64,000 bases of DNA from Candidatus Pantoea soli (lineage in GTDB: Bacteria > Pseudomonadota > Gammaproteobacteria > Enterobacterales > Enterobacteriaceae), in the NCBI RefSeq assembly GCF_007833795.1, contig NZ_CP032702.1, positions 1-64,000 of the forward strand, given 5' to 3'. Of the stretch, positions 48,055-59,352 are shown one piece after another. Made by a program: the position numbers and the translations under genes. The notes beneath the pieces were generated by a model, which saw only the letters and a program-made list of their open reading frames with translations, made no database searches and was not told the origin of the DNA. The number at the start of each line of letters is the position of its first letter. The stretch's first letter is position 1.

Positions 48055-49050
48055 TTAGAGTTCGCTCTGTTTGTGGAAGCCGTCTTTCACCACGGTGCTC
48101 TGAATATTGTCTTTATTAACCGGGATCGGCTTCAGCAGGCGTGAAGGCACCTCTTTCAGGCCGTTATTGAGTTTGCTGTTGCTGGACGGGGTCTGGCCGT
48201 CGCCAAGTTCCACCGCAATTTTCGCCGCTTCTGTGGCAAGTTCGGTGATCGGTTTGTAAACCGTCATGGTTTGCGTGCCGTTCATGATGCGTTTGATGGC
48301 GGCGAGGTCGGCATCCTGGCCGGAAATGGCCACTTTGCCTGCCAGCCCCTGCGCGCTCAGCGCCTGGATGGCCCCGCCGGCGGTGGCATCGTTCGAGGCC
48401 ACGACCGCATCAATATGGTTGCTGTTGGCGGTCAGCGCGTTTTCCATGATTTTCAAAGCATTCTCCGGCAGCCAGGCATCAACCCACTGATCGCCGACGA
48501 TTTTAATACTGCCGTTATCAATGTAAGGCTTCAGCACTTTCATCTGGCCGGCGCGGAACAGGCGGGCATTATTGTCCACCGGCGATCCGCCCATTAAAAA
48601 GTAGTTGCCCTTCGGCACCTGCTTCACAATACTTTCCGCCTGCAGCTCGCCCACTTTTTCATTATCAAATGAGATATAAAAATCAATATCGGCGTTATTT
48701 ATCATGCGGTCATAGGCTAATACTTTAATCCCTTCACGTTTCGCTTCGGCAACGACATTACTTAATACCTGACCGTTATAAGGAATGATCACCAGCACAT
48801 CGACACCGCGATTGATCATATTCTCAATCTGCGAAATCTGCGTCTCTTCATTGCCATTCGCGGACTGCACAAATACTTTTGCCCCGGCGGTTTCTGCCTG
48901 TTTTACAAAGATATCGCGGTCTTTCTGCCAGCGCTCCAGACGTAAATCATCGATCGCCATGCCGATTTTCACTTCTTTCGCCACGCCAGCGTGGCTGAAC
49001 AGGGCCAGCGCAGCGCTGAGGGCTAACAGCGTGTGTTTCATTTTCATCAT
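48055..49050 (-). CDS. xylF: D-xylose-binding periplasmic protein XylF
   Basis: XylF captures xylose in the periplasm and delivers it to XylGH. The 331-residue precursor has a signal peptide (MKMKHTLLALSAALALFSHAGVAKE, cleavage after GVA; read as positions 1-23) and a PBP fold with KIGMAIDDLRLERWQKDRD, VLAYDRMINNADIDFY and ISGQDADLAAIKRIMNGTQ. The ATG at 49050 has AGGA upstream and beats the longer open frame. It heads xylFGH and is divergent from xylA across 353 bp of control DNA. Confidence 0.96.
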   Translation of the reverse strand: MMKMKHTLLALSAALALFSHAGVAKEVKIGMAIDDLRLERWQKDRDIFVKQAETAGAKVFVQSANGNEETQISQIENMINRGVDVLVIIPYNGQVLSNVVAEAKREGIKVLAYDRMINNADIDFYISFDNEKVGELQAESIVKQVPKGNYFLMGGSPVDNNARLFRAGQMKVLKPYIDNGSIKIVGDQWVDAWLPENALKIMENALTANSNHIDAVVASNDATAGGAIQALSAQGLAGKVAISGQDADLAAIKRIMNGTQTMTVYKPITELATEAAKIAVELGDGQTPSSNSKLNNGLKEVPSRLLKPIPVNKDNIQSTVVKDGFHKQSEL

Positions 49051-49403
49051 GGTCATCCTGTAGGTTGAGGCTATTGTCGTTGTAAGGCTATGAACCAGGC
49101 GGATGAATTGTTGACCCGACACGACGGCAACATCAATTACTGATTTTTATCCTGCTATTACGTTTTTTTGTTTATTTCCTATTCTTTGAGCGCGATCGAT
49201 ATTTTGACGTAACGGCGGGTAAGGCTTGTCCGCGCACTGTGTCGCGCGCCGCAATGAAATAAATACATGGATTTGCGAGCTGCCGCACAAATAATAATTA
49301 TCTTAAGTTGAGTGTGAAATATCGTAATTGAGCCGGGCCGTCACGCATCCGCAATATAACGCTTCACTGCTGACCATTCGGGTCTGATGCTAAGGAGCAC
49401 ACC
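49051..49403. promoter_or_regulatory. xylFGH/xylAB divergent control region with XylR-site-like block
   Basis: 353 bp without genes. On the xylA side, 49271-49332 holds TTTGCGAGC..GCACAA, AATTATCTTAAGTTGA and AGTGTGAAAT followed by ATCGTAATTGAG. These closely follow the order of elements I recall upstream of E. coli xylA, where XylR and CRP bind. The xylF side (49130-49200) is AT-rich and likely holds its promoter. Exact promoter positions are not assigned. Confidence 0.65.
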
Positions 49404-50726
49404 ATGCACGCTTATTTCGACCAGCTTGAGCGCGTTCGTTATGAAGGGGCGAAAACCACCAATGCGCTGGCGTTTCGCCACTACAACCCGCAGGAAGTGA
49501 TTCTGGGGAAAACCATGGCGGAGCATCTGCGCTTTGCCGCCTGCTACTGGCACACCTTCTGCTGGAACGGTGCCGATATGTTTGGCGTCGGTGCCTTTGA
49601 CCGGCCGTGGCAGAAGCACGGCGATGCGCTGCAGCTGGCAAAGCAGAAAGCGGATGTGGCGTTTGAGTTTTTCTACAAGCTGAACGTGCCTTACTACTGC
49701 TTCCACGATGTGGACGTGGCACCGGAAGGTGATTCGCTGCACAGCTACCGCGAAAATCTGGCACAGATGACCGATAAATTGCTGGAAAAACAGCAGGAAA
49801 CCGGTGTCAGATTGCTGTGGGGCACCGCCAACTGCTTTACCCACCCGCGCTATGCGGCCGGGGCGGCAACCAGCCCGGATCCGGAAATTTTTGCCTGGGC
49901 CGCCAGCCAGGTCTGCAGCGCCATGCAGGCGACGCAAACGCTGGGCGGGGAAAACTACGTGCTGTGGGGCGGCCGTGAAGGCTACGAGACCCTGCTGAAC
50001 ACCGATCTGCGCCAGGAGCGTGAGCAGATTGGCCGCTTCATGCAGATGGTGGTGGAGCACAAGCACAAAATCGGCTTCCAGGGCATGCTGCTGATTGAAC
50101 CGAAACCGCAGGAACCCACCAAACATCAGTACGATTATGACGTGGCCACGGTGTACGGCTTCCTGAAACAGTTTGGTCTGGAGAAAGAGATCAAGGTGAA
50201 CGTGGAAGCCAACCACGCCACGCTGGCCGGCCATTCGTTCCATCATGAAATCGCGACGGCGATTGCGCTGGGTATCTTTGGCTCGATTGACGCGAACCGC
50301 GGCGACAGCCAGTGCGGCTGGGATACCGACCAGTTCCCCAACAGCGTGGAAGAGAATACGCTGGTGATGTATGAGATCCTCAAGGCCGGGGGCTTTACCA
50401 CCGGCGGCCTGAATTTTGACGCCAAAGTGCGCCGCCAGAGCACGGATAAATACGATCTGTTTTATGGTCACATTGGCGCGATGGACACGATGGCCCTGGC
50501 ACTGAAAGTGGCGGCGCGTATTGTCAGCGACGGTGAGCTGGATAAACGCGTTGCGCAGCGCTACAGCGGCTGGAATGGCGAGTTCGGCCAGCAAATTCTG
50601 AAAGGCGAGTTTTCACTTGCCGCGCTGGCCGCGCATGCTCAGCAACAGCAGCTGAATCCGCAGCATCGCAGCGGACGCCAGGAGCAGCTGGAAAACCTGG
50701 TAAACCGCTATCTTTATGATTTCTGA
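49404..50726 (+). CDS. xylA: Xylose isomerase
   Basis: XylA converts D-xylose to D-xylulose in the cytosol with two divalent metals. The 440-residue product (E. coli 440) has the TIM-barrel active site: His in [14 protein letters not shown], Lys/Glu in [25 protein letters not shown], and Asp ligands in [17 protein letters not shown]. It starts [15 protein letters not shown], 8 nt after AAGGAG. xylB follows after 17 bp in the same operon. Expression is probably XylR- and CRP-dependent. Confidence 0.97.
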   Translation: MHAYFDQLERVRYEGAKTTNALAFRHYNPQEVILGKTMAEHLRFAACYWHTFCWNGADMFGVGAFDRPWQKHGDALQLAKQKADVAFEFFYKLNVPYYCFHDVDVAPEGDSLHSYRENLAQMTDKLLEKQQETGVRLLWGTANCFTHPRYAAGAATSPDPEIFAWAASQVCSAMQATQTLGGENYVLWGGREGYETLLNTDLRQEREQIGRFMQMVVEHKHKIGFQGMLLIEPKPQEPTKHQYDYDVATVYGFLKQFGLEKEIKVNVEANHATLAGHSFHHEIATAIALGIFGSIDANRGDSQCGWDTDQFPNSVEENTLVMYEILKAGGFTTGGLNFDAKVRRQSTDKYDLFYGHIGAMDTMALALKVAARIVSDGELDKRVAQRYSGWNGEFGQQILKGEFSLAALAAHAQQQQLNPQHRSGRQEQLENLVNRYLYDF

Positions 50727-50743
50727 CCCTTCAGGAGCATGGC

Positions 50744-52186
50744 ATGGTTATCGGCATTGATTTAGGGACGTCTGGCGTCAAAGTGGTGCTGCTGGATGCC
50801 GCGGGGCAGGTGCAGGCAAGTGCCAGTGCCCCGCTGCAGGTGTCGCGCCCGCATCCGCTGTGGAGCGAGCAGGACCCGGAGAGCTGGTGGCAGGCCACCG
50901 ATCGGGCCATGCAGGCGCTGGCGCAGCAGCACGATCTCAGCGCCGTAGCGGCCATCGGTTTCAGCGGCCAGATGCACGGCGCCACGCTGCTGGACGCCAG
51001 CCATCGCGTGCTGCGCCCGGCCATGCTATGGAACGACGGGCGCAGCGCCGCGCAGTGCCATGAACTGGAGCAGCGGGTGGCCGCTGCGCGTCAGATCACC
51101 GGTAACCTGATGATGCCCGGCTTCACCGCGCCCAAAGTGTTGTGGGTGCAGCAGCACGAGCCGGAGATCTTTGCCCGGGTGGCCAAAGTGCTGCTGCCGA
51201 AAGACTATCTGCGCTGGCGGATGAGCGGCGACTTTGCCACCGACATGTCGGATGCGGCGGGCACGCTGTGGCTGGATGTGGCGCAGCGCGACTGGAGCGA
51301 CGTAATGCTGGATGCCTGCGGGCTGGATCGCCGCCATATGCCGCAGCTCTGCGAAGGCAATCAGATCACCGGCACCCTGCTGCCGGATATCGCTGCGCGC
51401 TGGGGAATGGCACCGGTGCCGCTGGTGGCGGGCGGTGGCGACAATGCCGCCGGCGCCGTGGGCGTGGGCATGGTGGCGCCGGGGCAGGGAATGCTGTCGC
51501 TCGGCACCTCCGGTGTCTATTTTCTCGTCAGCGAGGGCTACCTCAGTAACCCGCAGCGTGCCGTGCACAGCTTCTGTCACGCACTGCCGCAGCGCTGGCA
51601 TCTGATGTCCGTCATGCTGAGCGCGGCCGCCTGTCTTGACTGGGCAGCCGCGCTGACCGGTTGTGACGACGTGCCGCATCTGCTGGCAGAAGCGGAAAGC
51701 GCCCGTGACGCTACGCCGCTGCCTCTCTTTCTGCCGTACCTCTCCGGTGAGCGAACGCCCCATAACAATCCGCAGGCGCAGGGGACCTTCTTTGGCCTGA
51801 CGCATCAGCACGGCCGGCCGGAGCTGGCTCGCGCGGTACTGGAGGGCGTAGGCTTTGCGCTGGCGGAAGGCATGGACGCGGTGCATGAGTGTGGTGTCCG
51901 GCCGCAGACGGTGATGCTGATTGGCGGCGGTGCGCGCAGCGCGTACTGGCGACAGATGCTGGCGGACATCAGCGGGCTGACGCTGGACTACTGCCACGGT
52001 GGCGAAGTGGGGCCGGCGCTGGGCGCGGCGCGGCTGGCACAGCAGGCGCTCGATCCGGACACGCCTTTGCCGGTGCCGCAACTGGCGCAGCGGCATCAGC
52101 CCGACGCCGCGCGCTGTCAGGCATACCAGCCGCGTCGTGCGCTGTTTGCCCGCCTGTATCAGCAGCTGCTGCCGCTGATGTCCTGA
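50744..52186 (+). CDS. xylB: Xylulokinase
   Basis: XylB phosphorylates D-xylulose to xylulose-5-phosphate for the pentose phosphate pathway. The 480-residue FGGY kinase has the ATP-site start IGIDLGTSGVKVVLLDA (3-19), substrate motif GFSGQMHGATLLD (about 72-84), catalytic Asp in GGGDNAAGAVGVG (about 230-242), LSLGTSGVYF, and the C-terminal signature LIGGGARSAYWRQMLADISG. It lies 17 bp after xylA with an AGGAG-type site. Length agrees with the E. coli enzyme (484). Confidence 0.96.
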   Translation: MVIGIDLGTSGVKVVLLDAAGQVQASASAPLQVSRPHPLWSEQDPESWWQATDRAMQALAQQHDLSAVAAIGFSGQMHGATLLDASHRVLRPAMLWNDGRSAAQCHELEQRVAAARQITGNLMMPGFTAPKVLWVQQHEPEIFARVAKVLLPKDYLRWRMSGDFATDMSDAAGTLWLDVAQRDWSDVMLDACGLDRRHMPQLCEGNQITGTLLPDIAARWGMAPVPLVAGGGDNAAGAVGVGMVAPGQGMLSLGTSGVYFLVSEGYLSNPQRAVHSFCHALPQRWHLMSVMLSAAACLDWAAALTGCDDVPHLLAEAESARDATPLPLFLPYLSGERTPHNNPQAQGTFFGLTHQHGRPELARAVLEGVGFALAEGMDAVHECGVRPQTVMLIGGGARSAYWRQMLADISGLTLDYCHGGEVGPALGAARLAQQALDPDTPLPVPQLAQRHQPDAARCQAYQPRRALFARLYQQLLPLMS

Positions 52187-52336
52187 TTTGACCGCCTGAT
52201 GGCCGGGAAAGGGCGTGAAAGTGCAGCTTACCTGAGTATGATGAGGGGCAGTGCGGCATAACCTATGGCCGGATCGGGCAGCGATACTCCGCCCGCCGGC
52301 GAAAAGCCGCACACCGCTTATCACTCAGGAGCCGCT

Positions 52337-53269
52337 ATGCCACAGCCCGTCTATTTCCTTGTTTTGCCTGGCGTGATGGCGCTTGACCTCACCGGCCCGG
52401 CGGAAACCCTGCAGCTGGCCGGCGGACATTTTTCCCTGCACTACATCGGCCCGCAGCCCGCTGTACGCTGTTCCACCGGCATGACGCTGGCGGACATTGC
52501 ACCGCTGCCCGCGCAGTTGCCGGACAACAGTCTGCTGCTGGTGCCCGGCGTGTGCGATTCCCGCGTCTGGCTGGATACGCCAGCGGCAACCGCCGCGCGT
52601 CACTGGCTGCGTCAGCAGCACAGCGCCATCCACAGCCAGCGCATCACGCTGGTCTGCATCTGTTCCGGGGCGCTGCTGGCAGCGCAGGCGGGATTGCTTG
52701 ATGGTGTGGCCTGCACCACCCATCATGATGTGCTGTCACGACTAAGGGCCGCCGCACCGGCGGCGCGGGTAAAAGAGAATCGGGTGTTCGTTGAGCATCA
52801 GGGCATCTGGACCAGCGCCGGCATTACCGCCGGTATCGATCTGGCGCTGCACTTGATTAATCGTCTGTGCGGCGCGCCGCAGGCGCTGGCGGTGGCGCGG
52901 GAAATGGTGGTGTGGTTCCGCCGCGCCGGCGACGATCCGCAGCTGTCGCCGTGGCTGCGCTATCGCCATCATTTGCATCCGGCGCTTCACCGGGCGCAGG
53001 ACGCGCTGATTGCCCATCCTGAACATGACTGGTCGCTGGACGCGCTGGCGCAGCGGGCGCATGTCAGCGCTCGGCACCTGACGCGGCTGTTTCGTCAGCA
53101 TCTCGGGATTAGCGTGCGCGAATACCATGAACAGCTGCGTCTGGGGATTGCGCGGCAGCGTCAGCAACAGGGCGAGGCGGCGGAAAAAGCCGCGCTGGCG
53201 GCCGGATTCTCCTCGGCACGTCAGCTGCGGCGGGCGCGACAGCGCTGGGACGATCAGCTCACCAGATGA
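52337..53269 (+). CDS. GlxA-type AraC-family transcriptional regulator
   Basis: A 310-residue regulator with an N-terminal DJ-1/PfpI (class I GATase-like) domain (about 1-185) and a C-terminal AraC HTH domain (about 210-305; [26 protein letters not shown]). The Cys in [16 protein letters not shown] occupies the nucleophile-elbow position but such domains usually only sense ligands. The signal is unknown. ATG at 52337 has AGGAG; the frame opens 24 codons earlier without a site. The 3' end overlaps convergent wecH by 16 bp. Proximity to xylB appears coincidental. Confidence 0.85.
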   Translation: MPQPVYFLVLPGVMALDLTGPAETLQLAGGHFSLHYIGPQPAVRCSTGMTLADIAPLPAQLPDNSLLLVPGVCDSRVWLDTPAATAARHWLRQQHSAIHSQRITLVCICSGALLAAQAGLLDGVACTTHHDVLSRLRAAAPAARVKENRVFVEHQGIWTSAGITAGIDLALHLINRLCGAPQALAVAREMVVWFRRAGDDPQLSPWLRYRHHLHPALHRAQDALIAHPEHDWSLDALAQRAHVSARHLTRLFRQHLGISVREYHEQLRLGIARQRQQQGEAAEKAALAAGFSSARQLRRARQRWDDQLTR

Positions 53270-54249
53270 CGTTTATCCAGGCGCTGTAACAGCATGGCCA
53301 GCAGCAGGCTGCCGGCCAGCGTCGCGCCGAAGATCCACGGCAGATCCAGCCACGGACGCGACATGTCATCGTAGTGATGGGTGCGCAGATAGTGGATAAA
53401 CAGCGCGTGGAAGCCGTAAACCGGCAGCGAATAGCGGGACACCGTGGCCAGCAGCGGCAGCGGGCGGCTGTTTAGCACATTTTTAAACAGCACCAGCAGG
53501 CTGATGGCGGCGATAAACACCAGCGGCCCGTTATACAGATACCAGGTGTCATTGAACGCGCCATTGATCTTCAGCAGCTGCCGGGTGCCCAGCGCAATGC
53601 CTGCCACGCAGGCGATAAAACCCAGCCCGGCCAGCCAGCTGACGCCACGTTTTTGCGTCTCCATACAGCCGATCGCCCGGCCCAGCAGCGCATACAGCAG
53701 GTAGTAGATGCTGTCGCCGCTGACATAGAGGTTAACCGGCAGCCAGTGGAACGGCCCCAGTGACTGGCTGACAGTATTGGGATTTGCAATCACCGCCAGC
53801 ACCATCACCAGCATCACCACATAGCGCGGCCGGACGCTTTTTACCTGAATCAGCGGGGAAAGCAGGTAGATACCGATAATGGCGAAGAAAAACCACAGGT
53901 GGTAGAACACCGGTTTTTGCAGCAGTTTCAGCAGCGAGCGGCCTTCGCTGATCGGCGTCAGCCAGGTGATATAGGCCAGCGCCACGGCGCTGTAGAACAG
54001 CAGGCACAGCACGATGCGCAGCAAATGCCGTCCCTGCGCGCTGCGTTCACCAAAGAACAGGTAGCCTGAAATCATAAAAAACAGCGGCACGCAGACGCGC
54101 GATGCGGCATTGAGCACATTAGCGACATCCCAGCTAAGGCCGGTGACAGCGGTCGGGCCAGTGATATACCAGGTGGTGGTGTGAATGACGATCACCATCA
54201 GGCAGGCGACCGCACGTAAGTTATCTATCCAGCTAATCTTTTGTGACAT
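53254..54249 (-). CDS. wecH: O-acetyltransferase WecH (acyltransferase 3 family)
   Basis: WecH adds O-acetyl groups to enterobacterial common antigen in E. coli. The 331-residue product, with about ten helices, matches it closely: [24 protein letters not shown] (His in VIHTT), [38 protein letters not shown] and [13 protein letters not shown]. The ATG at 54249 has GAGGAAG; upstream in-frame codons are not conserved. Location next to glyQ agrees with E. coli synteny. It is divergent from glyQ and convergent with the AraC-type gene. Confidence 0.92.
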   Translation of the reverse strand: MSQKISWIDNLRAVACLMVIVIHTTTWYITGPTAVTGLSWDVANVLNAASRVCVPLFFMISGYLFFGERSAQGRHLLRIVLCLLFYSAVALAYITWLTPISEGRSLLKLLQKPVFYHLWFFFAIIGIYLLSPLIQVKSVRPRYVVMLVMVLAVIANPNTVSQSLGPFHWLPVNLYVSGDSIYYLLYALLGRAIGCMETQKRGVSWLAGLGFIACVAGIALGTRQLLKINGAFNDTWYLYNGPLVFIAAISLLVLFKNVLNSRPLPLLATVSRYSLPVYGFHALFIHYLRTHHYDDMSRPWLDLPWIFGATLAGSLLLAMLLQRLDKRHLVS

Positions 54250-54380
54250 CTCTTCCTCATGGGTCCGGCGTGCGCAGCAAGAGTAGCCACTGCGCTGCAC
54301 GTCAACAACCCGCGCGGCGGTAATTCAGATCACTCTGTTAAACCAACCCTCACCCGCGCGCGGCGCGGCAGGATTTCCGG

Positions 54381-54409
54381 CTGCACAATGCGCGGTCAAA
54401 GGGTATACT
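54381..54409 (+). promoter_or_regulatory. Probable sigma-70 promoter of glyQS
   Basis: TATACT at 54404-54409 is a good -10. CTGCAC at 54381-54386, with a 17-bp spacer, is a weak -35. A leader of about 38 nt would precede the glyQ ATG. Confidence 0.55.
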
Positions 54410-54453
54410 GTCGGACTCTTTTTAAATCCACCCGTATCGCGTGCGAATTCAAC

Positions 54454-55365
54454 ATGCAAAAGTTTGATACCAAGACCTTTCAGGGCCTGATCCTGACCTT
54501 GCAGGATTACTGGGCGCGTCAGGGCTGCACCATTGTCCAACCGCTGGACATGGAAGTGGGCGCTGGCACTTCACACCCTATGACTTGTCTGCGTGCTATC
54601 GGGCCTGAGCCGATGGCGAGCGCGTATGTGCAGCCGTCACGCCGTCCAACCGATGGCCGCTACGGCGAAAACCCGAACCGTTTACAGCATTACTACCAGT
54701 TCCAGGTAGTGATCAAGCCAAACCCGGACAACCTGCAGGAGCTGTACCTGGGTTCGCTGAAAGAGCTGGGTATCGATCCTACCGTGCACGACATCCGCTT
54801 CGTAGAAGACAACTGGGAAAACCCGACGCTGGGTGCCTGGGGTCTTGGCTGGGAAGTGTGGCTGAACGGCATGGAAGTGACGCAGTTCACCTACTTCCAG
54901 CAGGTGGGCGGCCTGGAGTGTAAGCCGGTTACCGGCGAAATCACCTACGGTCTGGAGCGTCTGGCGATGTACATCCAGGGCGTCGACAGCGTTTACGATC
55001 TGACCTGGAGCGACGGTCCGTTCGGCAAAACCACCTATGGCGATGTGTTCCACCAGAACGAAGTGGAACAGTCGACCTATAACTTCGAATACGCGGACGT
55101 GGATTTCCTGTTCAGCTGCTTTGAGCAGTATGAAAAAGAAGCCCAGCAGCTGCTGGCGCTGGAAAAACCGCTGCCGCTGCCGGCGTATGAGCGCATCCTG
55201 AAGGCGGCACACAGCTTTAACCTGCTGGATGCCCGCAAGGCGATCTCCGTGACCGAGCGCCAGCGTTACATCCTGCGTATCCGCACCCTGACGAAAGCCG
55301 TGGCCGAAGCCTATTACGCCTCCCGCGAGGCGCTCGGCTTCCCTATGTGCAACCGTAATAAGTAA
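54454..55365 (+). CDS. glyQ: Glycyl-tRNA synthetase alpha subunit
   Basis: GlyQ is the catalytic subunit of the bacterial alpha2beta2 glycyl-tRNA synthetase. The 303-residue product equals E. coli GlyQ in length and begins [20 protein letters not shown]. Class II signatures include [47 protein letters not shown] and [15 protein letters not shown]. The open frame upstream to 54259 lacks conservation, and a promoter lies within it. glyS follows after 9 bp. Confidence 0.97.
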   Translation: MQKFDTKTFQGLILTLQDYWARQGCTIVQPLDMEVGAGTSHPMTCLRAIGPEPMASAYVQPSRRPTDGRYGENPNRLQHYYQFQVVIKPNPDNLQELYLGSLKELGIDPTVHDIRFVEDNWENPTLGAWGLGWEVWLNGMEVTQFTYFQQVGGLECKPVTGEITYGLERLAMYIQGVDSVYDLTWSDGPFGKTTYGDVFHQNEVEQSTYNFEYADVDFLFSCFEQYEKEAQQLLALEKPLPLPAYERILKAAHSFNLLDARKAISVTERQRYILRIRTLTKAVAEAYYASREALGFPMCNRNK

Positions 55366-55374
55366 GAGGCAGCC

Positions 55375-57444
55375 ATGACCGATAAAACTTTCCTGGTGGA
55401 AATTGGCACCGAAGAGTTGCCTCCGAAAGCCCTGCGCACGCTGGCGGAAGCCTTTGCGGCGCACTTCACCGCTGAGCTGGACAGCGCCGGCCTGGCGCAC
55501 GGCGAAGTCAGCTGGTTTGCTGCACCGCGTCGTCTGGCGCTGAAAGTGGCAGCAATGGCGGCCGCCCAGCCGGATCGCGAAGTAGAAAAACGTGGCCCGG
55601 CGATTGCCGCAGCGTTTGACGCGGACGGTAATGCGACCAAAGCTGCCGAAGGCTGGGCGCGCGGCAACGGCATTACCGTGGATCAGGCTGAACGCCTGAG
55701 CACGGACAAAGGCGAATGGCTGGTGCATCGTGCGCTGGTCAAAGGTGAAAGCGCGCAGGCGCTGCTGCCGGCCATGGTCGCGACGGCGCTGAGCAAGCTG
55801 CCGATCCCTAAACTGATGCGCTGGGGAGCCAGCGACGTGCAGTTCGTGCGTCCGGTCCACACCGTCACGCTGCTGCTGGGCGACGAGCTGATTCCTGCCA
55901 CCCTGCTGGGCGTGCAGTCCGATCGCGTGATTCGCGGTCACCGCTTTATGGGCGAGCAGACGCTGTCGCTGGATAATGCCGATCAGTATCCGCAGCTGCT
56001 GCAGGAGCGCGGCAAAGTGGTGGCGGATTTCGCCACGCGTAAAGCCAAAATCAAAGCTGACGCGGAAGCGGCAGCCCGGCAGCTCGGCGGCACCGCCGAT
56101 CTGAGTGACAGCCTGCTGGAAGAAGTGGCTTCGCTGGTCGAGTGGCCGGTGGTGCTCACCGCCAGATTCGAAGAGAAGTTCCTTGCCGTGCCGGCTGAAG
56201 CGCTGGTTTACACCATGAAAGGTGATCAGAAGTACTTCCCGGTCTATGGCGCTGACGGCAAGCTGCTGCCGCACTTCATTTTTGTCACCAACATTGAATC
56301 CCGCGATCCGCAGCAGATCATCGCCGGTAACGAGAAGGTGGTGCGTCCGCGTCTGGCGGATGCCGAGTTCTTCTTCAACACCGACCGCAAAAAGCGCCTG
56401 GAAGATAACCTGCCGCGGCTGGAGACAGTGCTGTTCCAGAAAGAGCTGGGCACGCTGCGTGACAAAACCGACCGCATTCAGGCGCTGGCAGGCTGGATCG
56501 CCGCGCAGATTGGCGCCGACGTGAATCACGCCACCCGTGCCGGTCTGCTGTCCAAATGTGACCTGATGACCAACATGGTGTTCGAGTTCACCGACACGCA
56601 GGGCGTGATGGGGATGCACTATGCCCGTCATGATGGCGAAGCAGAAGACGTCGCGGTTGCGCTGAATGAGCAGTATCAGCCGCGTTTTGCCGGTGACGAT
56701 CTGCCTTCCAGCCCGGTGGCCTGTGCGGTAGCCATTGCGGACAAAATGGATACCCTCGCGGGCATCTTCGGCATTGGCCAGCATCCGAAAGGGGATAAAG
56801 ACCCGTTCGCGCTGCGGCGTGCGGCGCTGGGCGTGCTGCGCATTATCGTTGAGAAGAACCTGCCGCTGGATCTGCAAACGCTGACCGAAGAAGCGGTGCG
56901 TCTCTACGGCAGCAAACTGAGCAACGCCAGCGTGGTGGACGATGTCATCGACTTTATGCTGGGGCGTTTCCGCGCCTGGTATCAGGAAGAGGGCCACAGC
57001 GTCGATACCATTCAGGCCGTGCTGGCGCGTCGTCCAACCCGTCCGGCGGATTTCGATGCCCGCATGAAAGCGGTATCGCACTTCCGGACGCTGGACGCAG
57101 CGGCGGCACTGGCGGCAGCGAACAAGCGCGTCTCTAACATCCTGGCGAAAGCCAGTGAACCGCTGAATGACAGCGTGCAGGCTTCGCTGCTGAAAGAGAA
57201 TGCCGAAATCCAGCTGGCGACCTTTGTCACGGCTCTCGGTGACAAACTGCAGCCGTATTTTGCGGAAGGTCGTTATCAGGACGCGCTGGTGGAACTGGCT
57301 CAGCTGCGCGAAGCGGTGGACAACTTCTTCGACAACGTGATGGTGAATGCGGATGACGAAGCCGTGCGTATCAACCGCCTGACCCTGCTGGCGCAGCTGC
57401 GTCAGCTGTTCCTGCAGGTGGCGGATATTTCCCTGCTGCAGTAA
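55375..57444 (+). CDS. glyS: Glycyl-tRNA synthetase beta subunit
   Basis: GlyS binds tRNA-Gly for the GlyQ catalytic subunit. The 689-residue product has the standard E. coli length. It begins [21 protein letters not shown] and includes an HD-like middle region ([20 protein letters not shown] and [18 protein letters not shown]). The C-terminal DALR-type anticodon-binding part (about 575-685) contains [19 protein letters not shown]. It is co-transcribed with glyQ and ends at a shared bidirectional terminator facing selB. Confidence 0.97.
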   Translation: MTDKTFLVEIGTEELPPKALRTLAEAFAAHFTAELDSAGLAHGEVSWFAAPRRLALKVAAMAAAQPDREVEKRGPAIAAAFDADGNATKAAEGWARGNGITVDQAERLSTDKGEWLVHRALVKGESAQALLPAMVATALSKLPIPKLMRWGASDVQFVRPVHTVTLLLGDELIPATLLGVQSDRVIRGHRFMGEQTLSLDNADQYPQLLQERGKVVADFATRKAKIKADAEAAARQLGGTADLSDSLLEEVASLVEWPVVLTARFEEKFLAVPAEALVYTMKGDQKYFPVYGADGKLLPHFIFVTNIESRDPQQIIAGNEKVVRPRLADAEFFFNTDRKKRLEDNLPRLETVLFQKELGTLRDKTDRIQALAGWIAAQIGADVNHATRAGLLSKCDLMTNMVFEFTDTQGVMGMHYARHDGEAEDVAVALNEQYQPRFAGDDLPSSPVACAVAIADKMDTLAGIFGIGQHPKGDKDPFALRRAALGVLRIIVEKNLPLDLQTLTEEAVRLYGSKLSNASVVDDVIDFMLGRFRAWYQEEGHSVDTIQAVLARRPTRPADFDARMKAVSHFRTLDAAAALAAANKRVSNILAKASEPLNDSVQASLLKENAEIQLATFVTALGDKLQPYFAEGRYQDALVELAQLREAVDNFFDNVMVNADDEAVRINRLTLLAQLRQLFLQVADISLLQ

Positions 57445-57462
57445 GCGGTCTGCGACATCAAC

Positions 57463-57488
57463 AAGGGGCGATGATTCGCCCCTTTTTT
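57463..57488. terminator. Bidirectional terminator between glyS and selB
   Basis: AAGGGGCGA/TCGCCCCTT, a 9-bp stem with TGAT loop, runs into a T tract on the plus strand. The two convergent genes end 18 bp and 11 bp away, so it can serve both, though the T run favours glyS. Confidence 0.88.
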
Positions 57489-57498
57489 ATTGCCGCTT

Positions 57499-59352
57499 TC
57501 AGCGGGCGGTCGCGGTGAAAAGCCGTTCGTCGCGCAGCAGATGATCGTTACCGCGCCGGCGGGTAAAGCCGCTGCGGTCAAAAAATTCCAGAATCTGCAC
57601 GGCCACTTTGCGGCCGGTGCCAAGCTGATTGCGGAAATCGGCGGCGCTGGTGCTGCCGCCCTGGGCGGCACGCTGGCGTATCAGATCGGCGAAGATCTGG
57701 ATCTGCTCGCTGCGGTAGTAGCGATCGCGCACGATCGCGGTGAGATGACCAAGGCGCGCGGCGGTCAGCAGCAGGCTGCGGATGGTCTCTTCATCCTGCT
57801 GCAGCGCGGTGGCAATGTCCCGCACCCACAGCGGCTGGTCACCAAACAGCGGCGCCACCTGCTGCCACAGCGCCGTTTCCTGCGCGCTAAAGTGCGGTTC
57901 AAAGTCGGGCAGATGCAGCCAGCCGTTTTTCTGCTGCAGCTGACCCTGCGCCAGCGCCTGGTCGATCAGCGCCAGCACCAGCCCGGCGGGCTGATCCGGC
58001 AGCGCCACGCGCCGCAGGCGATCGTAGCCGATACCCGGCAGCTCCGGATGATGCTGGTGAAAATGCGCCAGCGCCGCCAGTAACCGCTGCTGCCAGTCGC
58101 TGCTCTGAGCGGCATCCATCAGCATGCTGCCCAGCCGTACCGGCGCGATATCCGTCAGCAGCGCGTCCAGCGCCGGTGCGGTGAGCTGGTGTGCCCAGGC
58201 AAAATCCGCAGACGGCACCGGCTGGTGGCTGAGATGCGCGCGCAGGCTGCTGCCTTCGTCCGTGGCCGCGGCCAGCTGCCGCAGCCAGCTCAGGTAAGCC
58301 GGTTGCCGCTTGCCGCGCTTTTTGCTGTTGAGCAGCAGTACGCGCCCGGCGCCCAGCGAGTGCTGCGCATTGCTGTCGCGGATAATCAGCCGGTCCTGCT
58401 CTGCCAGCCACAGCGGTGCATTCAGCACCAGTTCTGCCAGCCCGTCCTCCAGCAGCGTCAGGCGACCGGTAACGTGACTGGCGGCATGGTGGATATGCAC
58501 CGGCTGCGAGGCGCTTTTCAGGGGCTGCAGCAGATGCAGCGCGACAATCAGCCGCTGTGTGCCTTCTGGCTGCGGCTGTTGCAGCAGCCAGTCGCCCCGG
58601 CAAAGCTGCGCTTTTTCCACCTCACCGGCGATATTCAGGGCAATACGCTGGCCGGCCTGTGCCCGGCTGACAGGCTGATTCTGGGCATGCAGCGCCCGCA
58701 CGCGCAGCGGCACATTCAGACGGCTGAGCCACAGGCTATCGCCGACGCTGACCTCGCCGCCCAGCGCTGTGCCGGTTACCACCAGACCGGTGCCCTTCAG
58801 GGTAAACGCGCGGTCGATGGCAAGACGGAAGCGGCGACGGCGATCGTATGCCGGTGGCGTCAGGCCGTTGAGGTGCTCGCGCAGCGCGTCGATGCCCTGG
58901 CCGGTGTGGCTGCTGGTGACAAACTGCGGCGCGTCAGGCCAGCCAAGCGCTTGTGTCAGCTGTGCCACCTGCTGTTGCACCTCCGCAATGCGCGCGTTCT
59001 CTGCGCGATCGGCTTTGGTGAAGGCCACGCTGAGCGGGGGCTGACCGGCAAGGCTGAGCAGCTGCAGGTGTTCGCGCGTCTGCGGCATAATCCCGTCGTC
59101 GCAGGCAACCACCAGCAGTGCGTGATGAATGCCGCCGATCCCGGCGAGCATGTTGGCCAGAAATTTTTCATGGCCCGGCACGTCAATAAACCCCAGCGTA
59201 TGACCGGCTGGCTGCGGCCAGTAGGCATAGCCGAGATCGATAGTCATGCCGCGCCGCTGCTCTTCCGGCAGCCGATCGGCATTGATGCCGGTCAGCGCCT
59301 GTAACAGCGCGGTCTTGCCGTGGTCAACGTGTCCTGCGGTCGCGATAATCAT
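57499..59352 (-). CDS. selB: Selenocysteine-specific elongation factor SelB
   Basis: SelB delivers Sec-tRNA to UGA codons marked by a SECIS hairpin. The 617-residue product has an EF-Tu-like GTPase domain ([11 protein letters not shown] at 7-17, [17 protein letters not shown]), two beta-barrel domains, and C-terminal winged helices (about 370-617) that bind SECIS RNA (LFTATAR end; [20 protein letters not shown] near 590-609). The start ATG overlaps the selA stop by 4 bp (ATGA). E. coli SelB is 614 residues. FdoG is the evident client. Confidence 0.96.
   Translation of the reverse strand: MIIATAGHVDHGKTALLQALTGINADRLPEEQRRGMTIDLGYAYWPQPAGHTLGFIDVPGHEKFLANMLAGIGGIHHALLVVACDDGIMPQTREHLQLLSLAGQPPLSVAFTKADRAENARIAEVQQQVAQLTQALGWPDAPQFVTSSHTGQGIDALREHLNGLTPPAYDRRRRFRLAIDRAFTLKGTGLVVTGTALGGEVSVGDSLWLSRLNVPLRVRALHAQNQPVSRAQAGQRIALNIAGEVEKAQLCRGDWLLQQPQPEGTQRLIVALHLLQPLKSASQPVHIHHAASHVTGRLTLLEDGLAELVLNAPLWLAEQDRLIIRDSNAQHSLGAGRVLLLNSKKRGKRQPAYLSWLRQLAAATDEGSSLRAHLSHQPVPSADFAWAHQLTAPALDALLTDIAPVRLGSMLMDAAQSSDWQQRLLAALAHFHQHHPELPGIGYDRLRRVALPDQPAGLVLALIDQALAQGQLQQKNGWLHLPDFEPHFSAQETALWQQVAPLFGDQPLWVRDIATALQQDEETIRSLLLTAARLGHLTAIVRDRYYRSEQIQIFADLIRQRAAQGGSTSAADFRNQLGTGRKVAVQILEFFDRSGFTRRRGNDHLLRDERLFTATAR

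Noticed and set aside
54682..57081. 799-codon minus-strand frame opposite glyQ-glyS
   Set aside because: An antisense shadow caused by high-GC codon use; it is His/Gln/Arg-rich with no family resemblance, while glyQ and glyS match along their whole length.
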